A stretch of DNA of 64,000 nucleotides from UBA8752 sp002336475 (GTDB lineage Bacteria; Bacteroidota; Bacteroidia; Flavobacteriales_D; Sanyastnellaceae): NCBI GenBank assembly GCA_943846755.1, contig OX044365.1, positions 1,736,001 through 1,800,000 of the forward strand, given 5' to 3'. The notes beneath the pieces are model-generated. The model was given only the letters and a program-made list of their open reading frames with translations, searched no databases and was not told where the DNA came from. Every line of letters begins with the position of its first letter. Position 1 is the stretch's first letter. A program made the position numbers and the translations under genes. Positions 41,846 to 51,404 of this stretch are shown here, piece by piece.

Positions 41846-43639
41846 TTAGTCCAGCTTGAGCACCGCGAGGAATGCTTCCTGAGGGACCTCCACTGAGCCC
41901 ACTTGGCGCATGCGCTTCTTTCCTTTCTTCTGCTTCTCGAGGAGCTTGCGCTTCCGCGTAATGTCACCGCCATAACACTTGGCCGTCACGTCTTTTCGAA
42001 CAGGCTTGATGGTTTCGCGTGCGATGATCTTGGCTCCAATTGCAGCTTGCAGAGCGATCATGAATTGCTGCCGAGGGATGAGCTCCTTCAACTTCGCACA
42101 GATGCGCTTTCCGAGGTCAAAGGCGTTGGACTGGTGCACCAGTGCTGACAAGGCGTCCACCTGGTCTCCGTTGATGAGAATGTCCAACTTGACCAGCTTC
42201 GATGGCTTGTATTCATCGGGGAAGTAGTCAAAGGAGGCATAACCACGAGAGACGCTTTTGAGCTTGTCGTAAAAATCAAATACGATCTCTCCAAGTGGCA
42301 TGGAAAAGGACAACTCCACGCGGTCCGAAGTGAGGTACACCTGGTTCCCAAGTACGCCCCGTTTTTCGATGCACAGGTTCATAATGGCCCCCACGTATTC
42401 GGCTTTTGTGATGACCTGGGCCTTGATGAAAGGTTCCTCCACATGGTTCAGCTTGCTGGGGTCCGGGAGCTCTGATGGATTGTTAATGAAGATGGGCTCG
42501 CCCTTTTTGGGGTGGCAGATGTAGCTCACGTTGGGCACCGTCGTGATGACCGTCATGTTGAACTCCCGCTCCAACCGCTCCTGCACGATTTCCATGTGGA
42601 GCATGCCGAGGAATCCGCAACGGAAACCAAAGCCAAGGGCGGCCGAGCTCTCCGGCTCGAATACCAATGACGCATCGTTTAGCTGGAGTTTCTCCATGCT
42701 GTAACGCAACTCTTCATAGTCCTCTGTGTCGACAGGGTAAATGCCCGCAAAAACCATGGGCTTCACGTCCTCAAATCCTTTGACCGCCTTTTCGCAAGGG
42801 TTGGTTGCCAAGGTCAGGGTATCGCCCACCTTTACCTCCTTGGCGTTTTTGATGCCCGATATGATGTAGCCCACATTTCCGGCCTTGACCGTCTTTTCCG
42901 GTTGCAGGTCCATTCCGAGCACGCCAATTTCCTCTGCGTTGTACTCTTTTCCAGTATTGAAGAAACGCACGCGTTCCCCTTTTTTGATTTCTCCGTTGAG
43001 CACCCTGTAGTAGGCAATGATGCCCCGAAAGGGATTGAATACCGAATCAAACACCATGGCTTGAAAGGGCGCGTTGGTGTCCCCTTTTGGCGCTGGTACG
43101 CGTTCAACGACGGCTTCTAGTATTTTTTCTACGCCAAGACCCGTCTTTCCGCTGGCGGGCAGCACATCCTCCGGGTCACACCCAATCAGGTCTACGATTT
43201 GATCGATCACCTCTTCTGGGTCGGCACTGGGGAGGTCCATTTTGTTGAGGACCGGAATGATTTCGAGGTCGTGCTCTATGGCGAGGTACAGGTTTGAGAT
43301 GGTCTGTGCCTCAATGCCCTGGGTGGCGTCAACGATCAGCAGGGCCCCCTCGCACGCCGCAATCGAACGGCTGACTTCGTAGCTGAAATCCACGTGACCC
43401 GGGGTGTCAATCAAATTGAGCACATAGTCTTGGCCGCCCTGTGAGTAACGCATTTGTATGGCGTGGCTCTTAATGGTAATGCCGCGCTCTCGCTCAATGT
43501 CCATGTCATCCAACGTCTGCTCTTGGAGCTGTCTTTCGTCGACGGTTCCAGTCATCTGCAGAAGACGGTCTGCCAAAGTGCTCTTCCCATGGTCGATGTG
43601 GGCGATGATGCAGAAGTTTCGGATGTTTTCCATGCTCAT
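41846..43639 (-). CDS. lepA: Elongation factor 4 (LepA)
   Basis: 597 residues from the ATG at 43639 (MSMENIRNF; a second ATG two codons on). The G domain has G1 AHIDHGKSTL, G3 DTPGHVDF and G4 NKMDLP. The C-terminal domain specific to LepA ends in the basic segment KRKLLEKQKKGKKRMRQ. It is a ribosomal GTPase thought to act in back-translocation or initiation-complex assembly. The full family length is present. Confidence 0.98.
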   Translation of the reverse strand: MSMENIRNFCIIAHIDHGKSTLADRLLQMTGTVDERQLQEQTLDDMDIERERGITIKSHAIQMRYSQGGQDYVLNLIDTPGHVDFSYEVSRSIAACEGALLIVDATQGIEAQTISNLYLAIEHDLEIIPVLNKMDLPSADPEEVIDQIVDLIGCDPEDVLPASGKTGLGVEKILEAVVERVPAPKGDTNAPFQAMVFDSVFNPFRGIIAYYRVLNGEIKKGERVRFFNTGKEYNAEEIGVLGMDLQPEKTVKAGNVGYIISGIKNAKEVKVGDTLTLATNPCEKAVKGFEDVKPMVFAGIYPVDTEDYEELRYSMEKLQLNDASLVFEPESSAALGFGFRCGFLGMLHMEIVQERLEREFNMTVITTVPNVSYICHPKKGEPIFINNPSELPDPSKLNHVEEPFIKAQVITKAEYVGAIMNLCIEKRGVLGNQVYLTSDRVELSFSMPLGEIVFDFYDKLKSVSRGYASFDYFPDEYKPSKLVKLDILINGDQVDALSALVHQSNAFDLGKRICAKLKELIPRQQFMIALQAAIGAKIIARETIKPVRKDVTAKCYGGDITRKRKLLEKQKKGKKRMRQVGSVEVPQEAFLAVLKLD

Positions 43640-43797
43640 GGCTAAAGTACGACCGAGACCCTCCGATTGATGCGCAACCAGAGCCCTTGATTGGGCGTTT
43701 GGTATACACCTAGACGCGCTTCCCCGACCCAGAGTGTGTGCACCGGGCCAATTGGCCACAGAGTGCGGTATATTGCGCACCCGCGAGAACCAACACC

Positions 43798-46700
43798 ATG
43801 AGATTTTTTACACTTCTCCTTCTTCTTTTTTGTGCCACCTCGGGCTCCCCAAAAGCCCAGGAGCCTTTGCCTGCAGAAATCTCCGCTTTGTATAGCAAAT
43901 ACGGCGGTTTTGAATATGCCGTCATGATGATGGACCGCGAGGAGTGGGCCGATTACCGTGCCTGGGAGGGTTATGATCAAGCAGCGATCATTGCGGTCAT
44001 CGAGCGTCACCAGAACACGCCTGAATACCTCGCAAAGAAGGAATTGCGGAAGCAGCAGAGGATGATGCGTTCTGGCGAATGTGATTGTTGGATCGAGCCC
44101 ACAGAGTCCTACACAGAAATCACGCCGGACATGCAGCAGTTTACCGGTGGTGCTGGAATCGACGTGGACTACGCCCACGGCCCGCTCTCTCTGCCGTTTT
44201 CGTTCAACCTCTTTGGGTTGGAGTATGAGGAGTTTTACATCAATTCCAAGGGCCTCATTTCATTTGTGGAGCCGGTCATTGACTGGACACCTGAAGAGCT
44301 GCCCGACGCCAACTACAACATCATTTCAGGCTTCTGGGCGGATGCAGATTACCGCCTTACAGGTGACATCTACTACCGCATTACCCCGGATGCCGTGTAT
44401 GTCAATTGGGTAGATGTGGGTTACTACAACAACCACGATGACCGCACCAACAGTTACCAAGTGGTCTTTTCAGCAGACGGCTCCATTGCCATTGGCGATG
44501 GGAACAACGTCCAGATGTGTTATGAAAACATGCAATGGGCCCACGGTGATGTTGGCGGAGAAGGCGGTTGCTGCGGAACGGACCCGGCCACCGTCGGCGT
44601 CGATGAGCAAAACAACGGAAGCAACTTTGTGCAATTCGGCCGCTTCAACTTTCAAGACGACAGCTACAACGGTCCTTATGGCGGCGGGCCTGCTGACCAG
44701 GACGGCTGTTTCTGGTTGAACGGAAAGGACTTCTGTCTCAATGTTTCGGGCTCCGACCCAAACCAAGCCCCCATTCCCACCGAAACGCCAGGAAGCGGTT
44801 GCGCTGACACCCTGTATGTCTGTCTCAACGATACGCTTGATTTGAACTTGGGCTTCTTGGCCCCGGAAGACGGACAGACCGTGGACATCACATTGTCTGA
44901 TGTTCCCGCCGTCACCAACAACGGCACCTACGTCGACAACAACATTACCTATCTGGACGCTTTCCTCGCGGGAACACCAGAAAATGTCGGCACTTACTTG
45001 CTCGAAATCACTGCCACTGACGACGGAACACCGGTGGGCACAACCGTTCTCAGCTATTGGGTTGAGGTCATCGACGTTGAACTTCCCTCTTTGACGGTTG
45101 ATGGTGACTTCAACATTTGTTCCGGACAAGAGACGACCATCACCTGTAACGACGATTTTGACAGCTACCTCTGGTCATTGGGCTGCTCCGGACCCGAGTG
45201 TACCTACCCATTTGGTGGGACATTCAGCGTCACGGCTGCCATCGACGAAGGGTGCACAACCACACAGGACTTCTACATCAACCAGAGCCTCTATTTCCTG
45301 CCAGACGTTTGCATTGAGCCCAACCCCATCTGTGGCGACGATACCGCCATTGTCTCGGTCTGCGATGAAAACATGGATGAGTTCGTCGAGTACCAATGGG
45401 ACGGCGACTGGAATGGTGCTGGTGGAGAGATCGTGGTGCCTGCTGCAGAGCTTGGAGACACCGCTATCGGGGTTACACCCGGCTCCTACCGCATTCTCAT
45501 CACGAACGATGCTGGCTGTCAGGGACAGCGTGTTTTCAACGTGGAACAAGTGACACAGGTCATTCCTGAAATCACCATTCCCCCTGTGTGCGACAGCTTG
45601 TACAGCGTGCAGTTCAGCGGAGGCTATACCACACCAGATGCTGGCCCTCTCCTGATTTACATGACAGCTTCAGACCCATCGGGTTGGGGGGGTGACAATT
45701 ATTTGGAGGTGACGGTGACCGATGCTGACGGCGACGAAACGGCCTACATCCTCACGAGCTTCGACGTGTTCACCGCCCACACTGACATCCAAGTGTCGCT
45801 CGGCGATTTGGTCGAAATCGTTCTGGTCACAGGTGCCAATGCCCCTGTCGATGACTTCAGCTTTACCGTATACAATTGCACCACAGGCAACCCTGAGCCA
45901 GTAGACGACCTCCCAGCTTCAGGCGGACTGGTCTATTCTGCCACAGCCAACTGTGAGGTCGATCCCGTAGGGGGAACTTGGGGTGTTACCGAAGGGTCTG
46001 GTTTCTTCTCGGATCCCACAGAGTTCAATACTTTCTTCACGCCTACAAGTGGCTTTGGAGTCTACGAAATCTGCTTTACCGATGACAATTGTGGCTATGC
46101 TGCCTGCTATCCTATGGAAGTCAGCACAACCCCATTGGCCAACCTCGTAGGCCCCACTGACAACCTTCAGGCCGACGGAAGCTACCTCCTTTGTGACGGC
46201 GAGAGCGCCAACTTCCAGGTGGACACGCTCTACGAAGGAGCGGTTTACCCACTCGACTGGCCCCAAGCCGAAAGTGCCCAAGGGTTCTTTGCGGAATATG
46301 AATTCAGCAACAGCGGCTCTTATGACCTATCGGTAGAGGTCAGCAACGCTTGTGGCACCCTCGAATTGCCCTTTACCATCGTGACGTCTGAGCAAGCAGA
46401 CCCTGAACTTGAAGACGTCATCGTCTGTGAGGATGGGGTTGAAGTGGTGCTCGATCCTGGACTGGACCCCGGCAGCGATGTTGAGATCGAATGGACCTTG
46501 GACAACGCCAACCTCAATGAAGATGAGTTTGTCATCCTCGCTGATGCTGCAGGTGAATACTGCGTGGAAGCTTCCAATGAGTGTGGTACCGCAGAGGCTT
46601 GTGCCGAAGTCGAGATTTTTGTCCCGATTCCAAGCCCACTGCCGAACTACAGCCTGAATTGTGAAGGTGGAAACACCGTTCTCATCGACCCGCTTACCGA

Positions 46701-47430
46701 CAACGATTGGACGGTGACCTGGGAAGATGGAACCGTAGGCAACACCTATACGGCCACGTTTAACCCGCACCACGACAACTGGTTGACGGCGACTTTTGAA
46801 GACCCCTTGGGCTGCTCAAGCTTTGAAGACAGCACCTTTGTTTGGATGGGATACCCTGTCGAATTGGGCACCGCTGAGCCCAACCAAACCGCAGACAACA
46901 CCCCCATCTTCTTGTGTCCGGAAATCCCCAATACCTTCCAGCTCAACAGCACTTTTGCAGTCGATTGGAACTGGTCGTTGGAGTTTCAGTTTGGAGCACC
47001 TAGCCCATCGAATTTGAACTTCTTACAAGAGGATGAGGTGACCTTCACCTCAGCGCAAATCCTGGATACGGCCTATTGGTATTCTCCCCTCTTGCTCATC
47101 GGAACAGCGTTGAACCCTTGCACCCCTGCGGGGCTCAGCCACCAATGGGAAGTGCAAATCGACGCTTGCGAAGTCAAGATTCCCAACATCTTCACACCGG
47201 GTACAGCAGAGGGCTCCATTGGCAAGAACGACACCTTCGAAATCGAAGGTCTCCTCAAGTACGACGGCAGCATCTTGATGGTGTATGACCGCTGGGGAAA
47301 CCTTGTGTTCCAAAGTGACAATTATGACAACCAGTGGGACGCCCGCGACGCTTCCTCCGGTACGCACTTCTATCTGTTGACTTTGCCCAATGGCAAGAAC
47401 TTCAGTGGGTCGGTCATGATCCAACGTTAA
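43798..47430 (+). CDS. Large secreted NIDO-domain protein with a type B Type IX sorting domain
   Basis: 1210 residues from the ATG at 43798, with a signal peptide (about 1-21). After a helical segment comes a nidogen-like (NIDO) domain (about 95-260): PFSFNLFGLEYEEFYINSKG, FWADADYRLTGDIYYRI and YYNNHDDRTNSYQVVF. The middle is a chain of Ig-like beta domains with many cysteines. The end is a gliding-motility-associated CHU_C domain (NIFTPGTAEG, MVYDRWGNLVF, GTHFYLLTLPNGK), the signal for Type IX secretion of the SprB class. It should be a cell-surface adhesin or fibre. No PorP gene is next to it. A weak TATATTGC element is at 43769. Confidence 0.9.
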   Translation: MRFFTLLLLLFCATSGSPKAQEPLPAEISALYSKYGGFEYAVMMMDREEWADYRAWEGYDQAAIIAVIERHQNTPEYLAKKELRKQQRMMRSGECDCWIEPTESYTEITPDMQQFTGGAGIDVDYAHGPLSLPFSFNLFGLEYEEFYINSKGLISFVEPVIDWTPEELPDANYNIISGFWADADYRLTGDIYYRITPDAVYVNWVDVGYYNNHDDRTNSYQVVFSADGSIAIGDGNNVQMCYENMQWAHGDVGGEGGCCGTDPATVGVDEQNNGSNFVQFGRFNFQDDSYNGPYGGGPADQDGCFWLNGKDFCLNVSGSDPNQAPIPTETPGSGCADTLYVCLNDTLDLNLGFLAPEDGQTVDITLSDVPAVTNNGTYVDNNITYLDAFLAGTPENVGTYLLEITATDDGTPVGTTVLSYWVEVIDVELPSLTVDGDFNICSGQETTITCNDDFDSYLWSLGCSGPECTYPFGGTFSVTAAIDEGCTTTQDFYINQSLYFLPDVCIEPNPICGDDTAIVSVCDENMDEFVEYQWDGDWNGAGGEIVVPAAELGDTAIGVTPGSYRILITNDAGCQGQRVFNVEQVTQVIPEITIPPVCDSLYSVQFSGGYTTPDAGPLLIYMTASDPSGWGGDNYLEVTVTDADGDETAYILTSFDVFTAHTDIQVSLGDLVEIVLVTGANAPVDDFSFTVYNCTTGNPEPVDDLPASGGLVYSATANCEVDPVGGTWGVTEGSGFFSDPTEFNTFFTPTSGFGVYEICFTDDNCGYAACYPMEVSTTPLANLVGPTDNLQADGSYLLCDGESANFQVDTLYEGAVYPLDWPQAESAQGFFAEYEFSNSGSYDLSVEVSNACGTLELPFTIVTSEQADPELEDVIVCEDGVEVVLDPGLDPGSDVEIEWTLDNANLNEDEFVILADAAGEYCVEASNECGTAEACAEVEIFVPIPSPLPNYSLNCEGGNTVLIDPLTDNDWTVTWEDGTVGNTYTATFNPHHDNWLTATFEDPLGCSSFEDSTFVWMGYPVELGTAEPNQTADNTPIFLCPEIPNTFQLNSTFAVDWNWSLEFQFGAPSPSNLNFLQEDEVTFTSAQILDTAYWYSPLLLIGTALNPCTPAGLSHQWEVQIDACEVKIPNIFTPGTAEGSIGKNDTFEIEGLLKYDGSILMVYDRWGNLVFQSDNYDNQWDARDASSGTHFYLLTLPNGKNFSGSVMIQR

Positions 47431-47439
47431 AGTCCAAGG

Positions 47440-48792
47440 GTGGCCAAGACGCGAACCCGTTTCGTCTGCAGCGATTGTGGGCATGTTACGGGCCAATGGG
47501 TCGGTAAATGCCCCAGCTGCAAGGCTTGGAATACAGTTACAGAGTTCAAGGAGTCTGCCAACCCCCGCATGGAGCGGGCGGCCGTCGCAGCTGGTGCGAT
47601 TGAGGCGAGGCCCTTGGTGGACTACACTGAACACAAAACCGACCGCGCCGGTACGGGTGAGCCCGAATTCGACCGCGTTCTCGGCGGAGGGTTGGTTCCC
47701 GGTGCTTTGGTGCTGTTGGGTGGAGAACCCGGCATTGGAAAGTCCACGTTGAGCCTACAAACGGCCATGAAAGCCTCTGGCAAGGTGCTCTATGTCAGCG
47801 GCGAGGAAAGTCCTGAACAAGTCCGTTTAAGGGCAGACCGGCTCGGCATTCTGGGGCCAGAATTGCTGATCCTTCCTGAGACCTCTACCGAAGGCATTGT
47901 GAGGGCGGTCAAAGAGCACAAGCCCGACTTGCTCTTTGTAGACTCCATTCAAACGCTGCACACGCCCCGTGTTGAAAGCGCTCCAGGCAGCGTGGCCCAA
48001 GTGCGCGAATCCACCGCAGAGCTTATCCTGGCCGCAAAGCCACTTCAACTTCCGGTCGTCCTGATCGGCCACATCACCAAGGAAGGGGCCATTGCCGGAC
48101 CCAAAGTCTTGGAACATATGGTAGATGTCGTGCTCACCTTCGAGGGCGACCGGCACCATGCCTACCGCATTTTACGCGCAGTCAAAAACCGCTTTGGGTC
48201 GACCCAAGAAATCGGCATCTTCGAGATGCGTGGCGACGGACTTCACCCCGTCACCGACCCTTCTGGCGCTCTGGTTGGGAATTCCGACTCTAGGCTCAGC
48301 GGTACCGCCCTTGCAGTGGCCATTGAAGGGGCACGCCCACTGATGGTGGAAATCCAAGCCTTGGTCAGCAGTGCGGTCTACGGAACCCCTCAGCGGTCGG
48401 CCACTGGATATGAACTCAGGCGCCTCAACATGCTGCTGGCGGTGCTCGAAAAACGGTGCGGATTTAAGCTGGGTGCTTCAGATGTTTTCTTGAACCTTGC
48501 TGGGGGAATCCGACTGGGTGACCCCGGAATCGACCTCGCCGTCGTTGCCGCTATTTTGAGTTCAACACTGGACCTGACCCTCGATCCGAAAACCGCCTTG
48601 TGCGGCGAAGTCGGGCTCACAGGCGAGGTGAGGCCTGTGGCACGTGTGGAACAGCGCATGATGGAGGCGTCCAAGCTCGGCATGAAGCGCATTGTGTTGA
48701 GTGGACTGGTCTCCAAGGGGCCCAAACCTCCCAAAGGACTCGAGCTGGTGCGGGTAAACCGCGTCGGAGAGCTTCAAAAGGTTCTCTTCTGA
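47440..48792 (+). CDS. radA: DNA repair protein RadA
   Basis: 450 residues from a GTG at 47440, which gives the family N-terminus (M)AKTRTRFVC. The zinc finger uses C10, C13, C24 and C27. The Walker A is GEPGIGKST (95-103). The RadA-specific KNRFGS motif follows, then a Lon-protease-like C-terminal domain. It promotes branch migration in recombination. The stop is six bases from the convergent rsmI stop. Confidence 0.97.
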   Translation: MAKTRTRFVCSDCGHVTGQWVGKCPSCKAWNTVTEFKESANPRMERAAVAAGAIEARPLVDYTEHKTDRAGTGEPEFDRVLGGGLVPGALVLLGGEPGIGKSTLSLQTAMKASGKVLYVSGEESPEQVRLRADRLGILGPELLILPETSTEGIVRAVKEHKPDLLFVDSIQTLHTPRVESAPGSVAQVRESTAELILAAKPLQLPVVLIGHITKEGAIAGPKVLEHMVDVVLTFEGDRHHAYRILRAVKNRFGSTQEIGIFEMRGDGLHPVTDPSGALVGNSDSRLSGTALAVAIEGARPLMVEIQALVSSAVYGTPQRSATGYELRRLNMLLAVLEKRCGFKLGASDVFLNLAGGIRLGDPGIDLAVVAAILSSTLDLTLDPKTALCGEVGLTGEVRPVARVEQRMMEASKLGMKRIVLSGLVSKGPKPPKGLELVRVNRVGELQKVLF

Positions 48793-48798
48793 GGGGAA

Positions 48799-49467
48799 TC
48801 AGCCTTCTGCGCCGCCTACTACGACCACAAATTCACCCTTGGGTGGATGGGCTTCAAAGTGGGCCTGTAACTCCGCTACAGAACCCCGAACGGTTTCCTC
48901 AAACTTCTTGGAAATTTCCCTGCTGATGCTCAACGGGCGCTCAGGCCCACAGAACTCCGAAAGCTCTGAAAGAAGCTTGGGTATGCGGTGGGGAGACTCG
49001 TACATCACCGTGGTACGGAGCTCTTGGGCCAATGCCTTTAACCGGGTTTGTCGGCCTTTTTTGTGGGGCAAAAAACCCTCGAAAACAAAACGGTCACAGG
49101 GCAGGCCACTGATCACCAAGGCAGGCACAAAGGCTGTCGCTCCTGGCAAACATTGGACTTCCACTCCCGCTGCAATGCAGGCGCGGACCAATAAAAATCC
49201 GGGGTCACTGATGGCAGGCGTGCCCGCGTCGCTGCACAAACAAGCATTCACGCCCGCAGCAAGATCAGAAACGACCTGCTCCAACACCTTGTGTTCGTTG
49301 TGGGCATGAAAAGCCCTCAGGCGTGCCTCCAGCCCTTTTAACCGAAGCAGGGACCCGGTTGTCCGGGTGTCTTCTGCCAGGACGATGTCAGCCGCTTCAA
49401 TGGCCTCAATAGCGCGCTGCGAAAAGTCTCCTAGGTTGCCAATCGGCGTGGGCACAACCGTCAGCAT
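48799..49467 (-). CDS. rsmI: 16S rRNA (cytidine1402-2'-O)-methyltransferase
   Basis: 222 residues of the tetrapyrrole-methylase fold. The N-terminus MLTVVPTPIGNLGD is characteristic, followed by AEDTRTTGSLL, the GTPAISDPGFLLV SAM loop and YESPHRIPKLL. It methylates the ribose of C1402 in the decoding centre. It lies directly after an uncharacterised gene on the same strand, one base apart. Confidence 0.96.
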   Translation of the reverse strand: MLTVVPTPIGNLGDFSQRAIEAIEAADIVLAEDTRTTGSLLRLKGLEARLRAFHAHNEHKVLEQVVSDLAAGVNACLCSDAGTPAISDPGFLLVRACIAAGVEVQCLPGATAFVPALVISGLPCDRFVFEGFLPHKKGRQTRLKALAQELRTTVMYESPHRIPKLLSELSEFCGPERPLSISREISKKFEETVRGSVAELQAHFEAHPPKGEFVVVVGGAEG

Positions 49468-49468
49468 G

Positions 49469-50422
49469 TCAGTGGTATCTGCGTTCCACCCGATCGAGGA
49501 ACCGCATCACGACAGGGTCTTCTTTGTCCCACTCCTGAAATGCGGGGACCTGTTGGTCCAACCAGAGCACTGCCAATTCGAAATTCCCCGCTTCTTCCAA
49601 AGCCTCGAGGACACGGTTAAACTCTACCGCGTCATCTGCAAACAGCATCTTGATGCATTCATACTTCTCAACCAAGCTGAATGCGGTGCGCAAATCCGAA
49701 ATTGGCTGCCGCTCCATTTGCTCTGCCAAAGTGGGCGAACCATCGGGCTCGAACATGGCTTTTGCTTTTGCTGGCCCCGTTTCGGCAGCAGGGGTCACCG
49801 TATTTGCCTCTTGGACCTCTGGTTCTTCAACCGACAATTCTGGAGCATCCGCGACCGGTTCTGGCGCCGCCTCAACCTCGGGTAAGGGCGCCGTGGTTTG
49901 AACTTCTTCTTCATCAGAAGGCACATGGGCAGCAGGCTCAAACACCTGAGGCTCCGGGGCAGCAGGCGCCTCCTCTTCAGGTTCTTCAAAGACCACCGGT
50001 TGAGGTGAGGGAACCAATTCGGGTGCAGGTGTAGGTGCGGGTGCAGGTGCGGGTGCAGGTGCGTCGAACAACTCCGGTGTTCCGGCATCCAAACGGGCCT
50101 TCTCTGCCTGCTCAGATTGTTCTCTGCTGACTTCCTCGATGGCGTCAATTAATGAGGTCTGATAGGCAGCGCCAATGCGGAAAGGGCGGACCGGAAGCCG
50201 GTCTGCAGTTTCGCGATCAACCCCGCTTTCAGGTGCCTTTCTTCTCACCTCGTATGAGAACTCATGTGCCTTGAACCGCAGCAAAATAAGCCGGTCCGAA
50301 AGCTCTCGAGCATCCTCAACCAAAGGCGTGAGCTCCTCGGGCTCAAGCTCCCCCGCTCGCAACTTGCGCAGTCCATCACTCAGGTCAGAGACCAGGTCCT
50401 CCAAATTCTTGAATCCCGCCAT
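49469..50422 (-). CDS. Uncharacterised protein with a Pro/Ala-rich acidic linker
   Basis: 317 residues, no signal peptide. An N-terminal helical part (about 1-105) is followed by a disordered linker (about 115-235) rich in Pro, Ala and Glu. A conserved-looking helical C-terminal domain closes the protein (about 240-317; SDLRTAFSLVEKYECIKMLF, LDQQVPAFQEW). The C-terminal part resembles a domain I recall in Bacteroidota hypothetical proteins of this size. It lies between a PorP gene and rsmI. I cannot assign a function. Confidence 0.75.
   Translation of the reverse strand: MAGFKNLEDLVSDLSDGLRKLRAGELEPEELTPLVEDARELSDRLILLRFKAHEFSYEVRRKAPESGVDRETADRLPVRPFRIGAAYQTSLIDAIEEVSREQSEQAEKARLDAGTPELFDAPAPAPAPAPTPAPELVPSPQPVVFEEPEEEAPAAPEPQVFEPAAHVPSDEEEVQTTAPLPEVEAAPEPVADAPELSVEEPEVQEANTVTPAAETGPAKAKAMFEPDGSPTLAEQMERQPISDLRTAFSLVEKYECIKMLFADDAVEFNRVLEALEEAGNFELAVLWLDQQVPAFQEWDKEDPVVMRFLDRVERRYH
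50021..50063 (-). repeat. Short tandem repeat coding for the Ala-Pro run
   Basis: The + strand shows about seven copies of a GGTGCA/GGTGCG hexamer. On the coding strand they encode alternating Ala and Pro (APAPAPAPTPAP). It could change length by slippage without changing the frame, since each unit is six bases. Confidence 0.75.
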
Positions 50423-50495
50423 TGTCTTGGCTCAATTTTATGTCGCTAAGCTATCGGGGCAATCGGTCGGCAGAACCCGCTTGTCTGGACCTTCA

Positions 50496-51404
50496 TCAAC
50501 GCGGCACCGTGAATCCGAGGACCACCTCGTGGCCGCCGCCCAAAACTTGGGCCATCACGCCCGTTGCCCAATTCCTGTTGTAACTGAAGGACAACTGGTC
50601 ATTGACCTTGACCCCCGCTCCGATGTGACCCGCTCCAGCGGACCGATAGCCCGCCATTGCCCAAAACTGTTGGCTCTTGTCCACCCTCAGCGCTGCCGAC
50701 CATTCGGCAGGAACCGGCCTCAGGTGCTGGGCCTGCACAATGGGCGTCCATCCCAATCCGCCCTTTTCAAAACGGTAAGAAAGCATAGCACGCAAGTGAG
50801 ATTCCAAGCGGGAATCCCTTCCTGTCCCTTCGAATACCGGCAAAGCAGCACCCAAGACCTGGCTTGCCGACACCGCGAGGATGAACGTTCCGTCGGAAAG
50901 CAAGAGTCCAGCAGAAGCGTCGGGAACGCCGATTGTCTGGTAAGTGTCACCCAAAACAGGGTCCCCCGCTTCTTCGAGTTCAATCTGGTTGCCGTCGACC
51001 GAATACTGCATCCATCCCAACCCCATTCCAAACGACAAGTTCCAACGTTCCGTCCAGCGTGATGTGTAGGCGAGGCCCATGTGCACCCCCGCCATTCGGG
51101 TAGGGCCAGCTATGTCGCTCCAAGCGCGCGCACCCCAACCCAAGGCAGATGAACCTGTCGGTGAGGTCAAGGCCAAAGAGGTGGTCCTGGGTGCCGAGGG
51201 AACCCCGGTCCAAGGGCTGCGTTGCCACAGACTTACATGGATCAAGGTGTCAGCTCCAGCAGCGGCCGGATGCGCGTCAAAAGCGTGGTCTAGCGGCAGG
51301 GTGGTCACCGGCAACTGTTGGGCGAACATCGCCGAAGCCATGGTGATCAAGACTACAGCCAATGGCCACCTCATCTGAGCGCGGGTGTTGCTATTTGCCC
51401 TCAT
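50496..51404 (-). CDS. PorP/SprF-family Type IX secretion outer-membrane protein (second copy)
   Basis: 302 residues from the ATG at 51404, which overlaps the giant cargo gene's stop (ATGA). A signal peptide (about 12-30) is followed by a beta-barrel-like pattern of alternating hydrophobic strands, as in PorP/SprF. The family NPA-G motif near the N-terminus appears in altered form as HPAAAGADTL. It is more diverged than the copy at 56589. PorP proteins bind the ends of type B cargo on the cell surface; the coupling implies this one serves the SprB-like protein. Confidence 0.82.
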   Translation of the reverse strand: MRANSNTRAQMRWPLAVVLITMASAMFAQQLPVTTLPLDHAFDAHPAAAGADTLIHVSLWQRSPWTGVPSAPRTTSLALTSPTGSSALGWGARAWSDIAGPTRMAGVHMGLAYTSRWTERWNLSFGMGLGWMQYSVDGNQIELEEAGDPVLGDTYQTIGVPDASAGLLLSDGTFILAVSASQVLGAALPVFEGTGRDSRLESHLRAMLSYRFEKGGLGWTPIVQAQHLRPVPAEWSAALRVDKSQQFWAMAGYRSAGAGHIGAGVKVNDQLSFSYNRNWATGVMAQVLGGGHEVVLGFTVPR

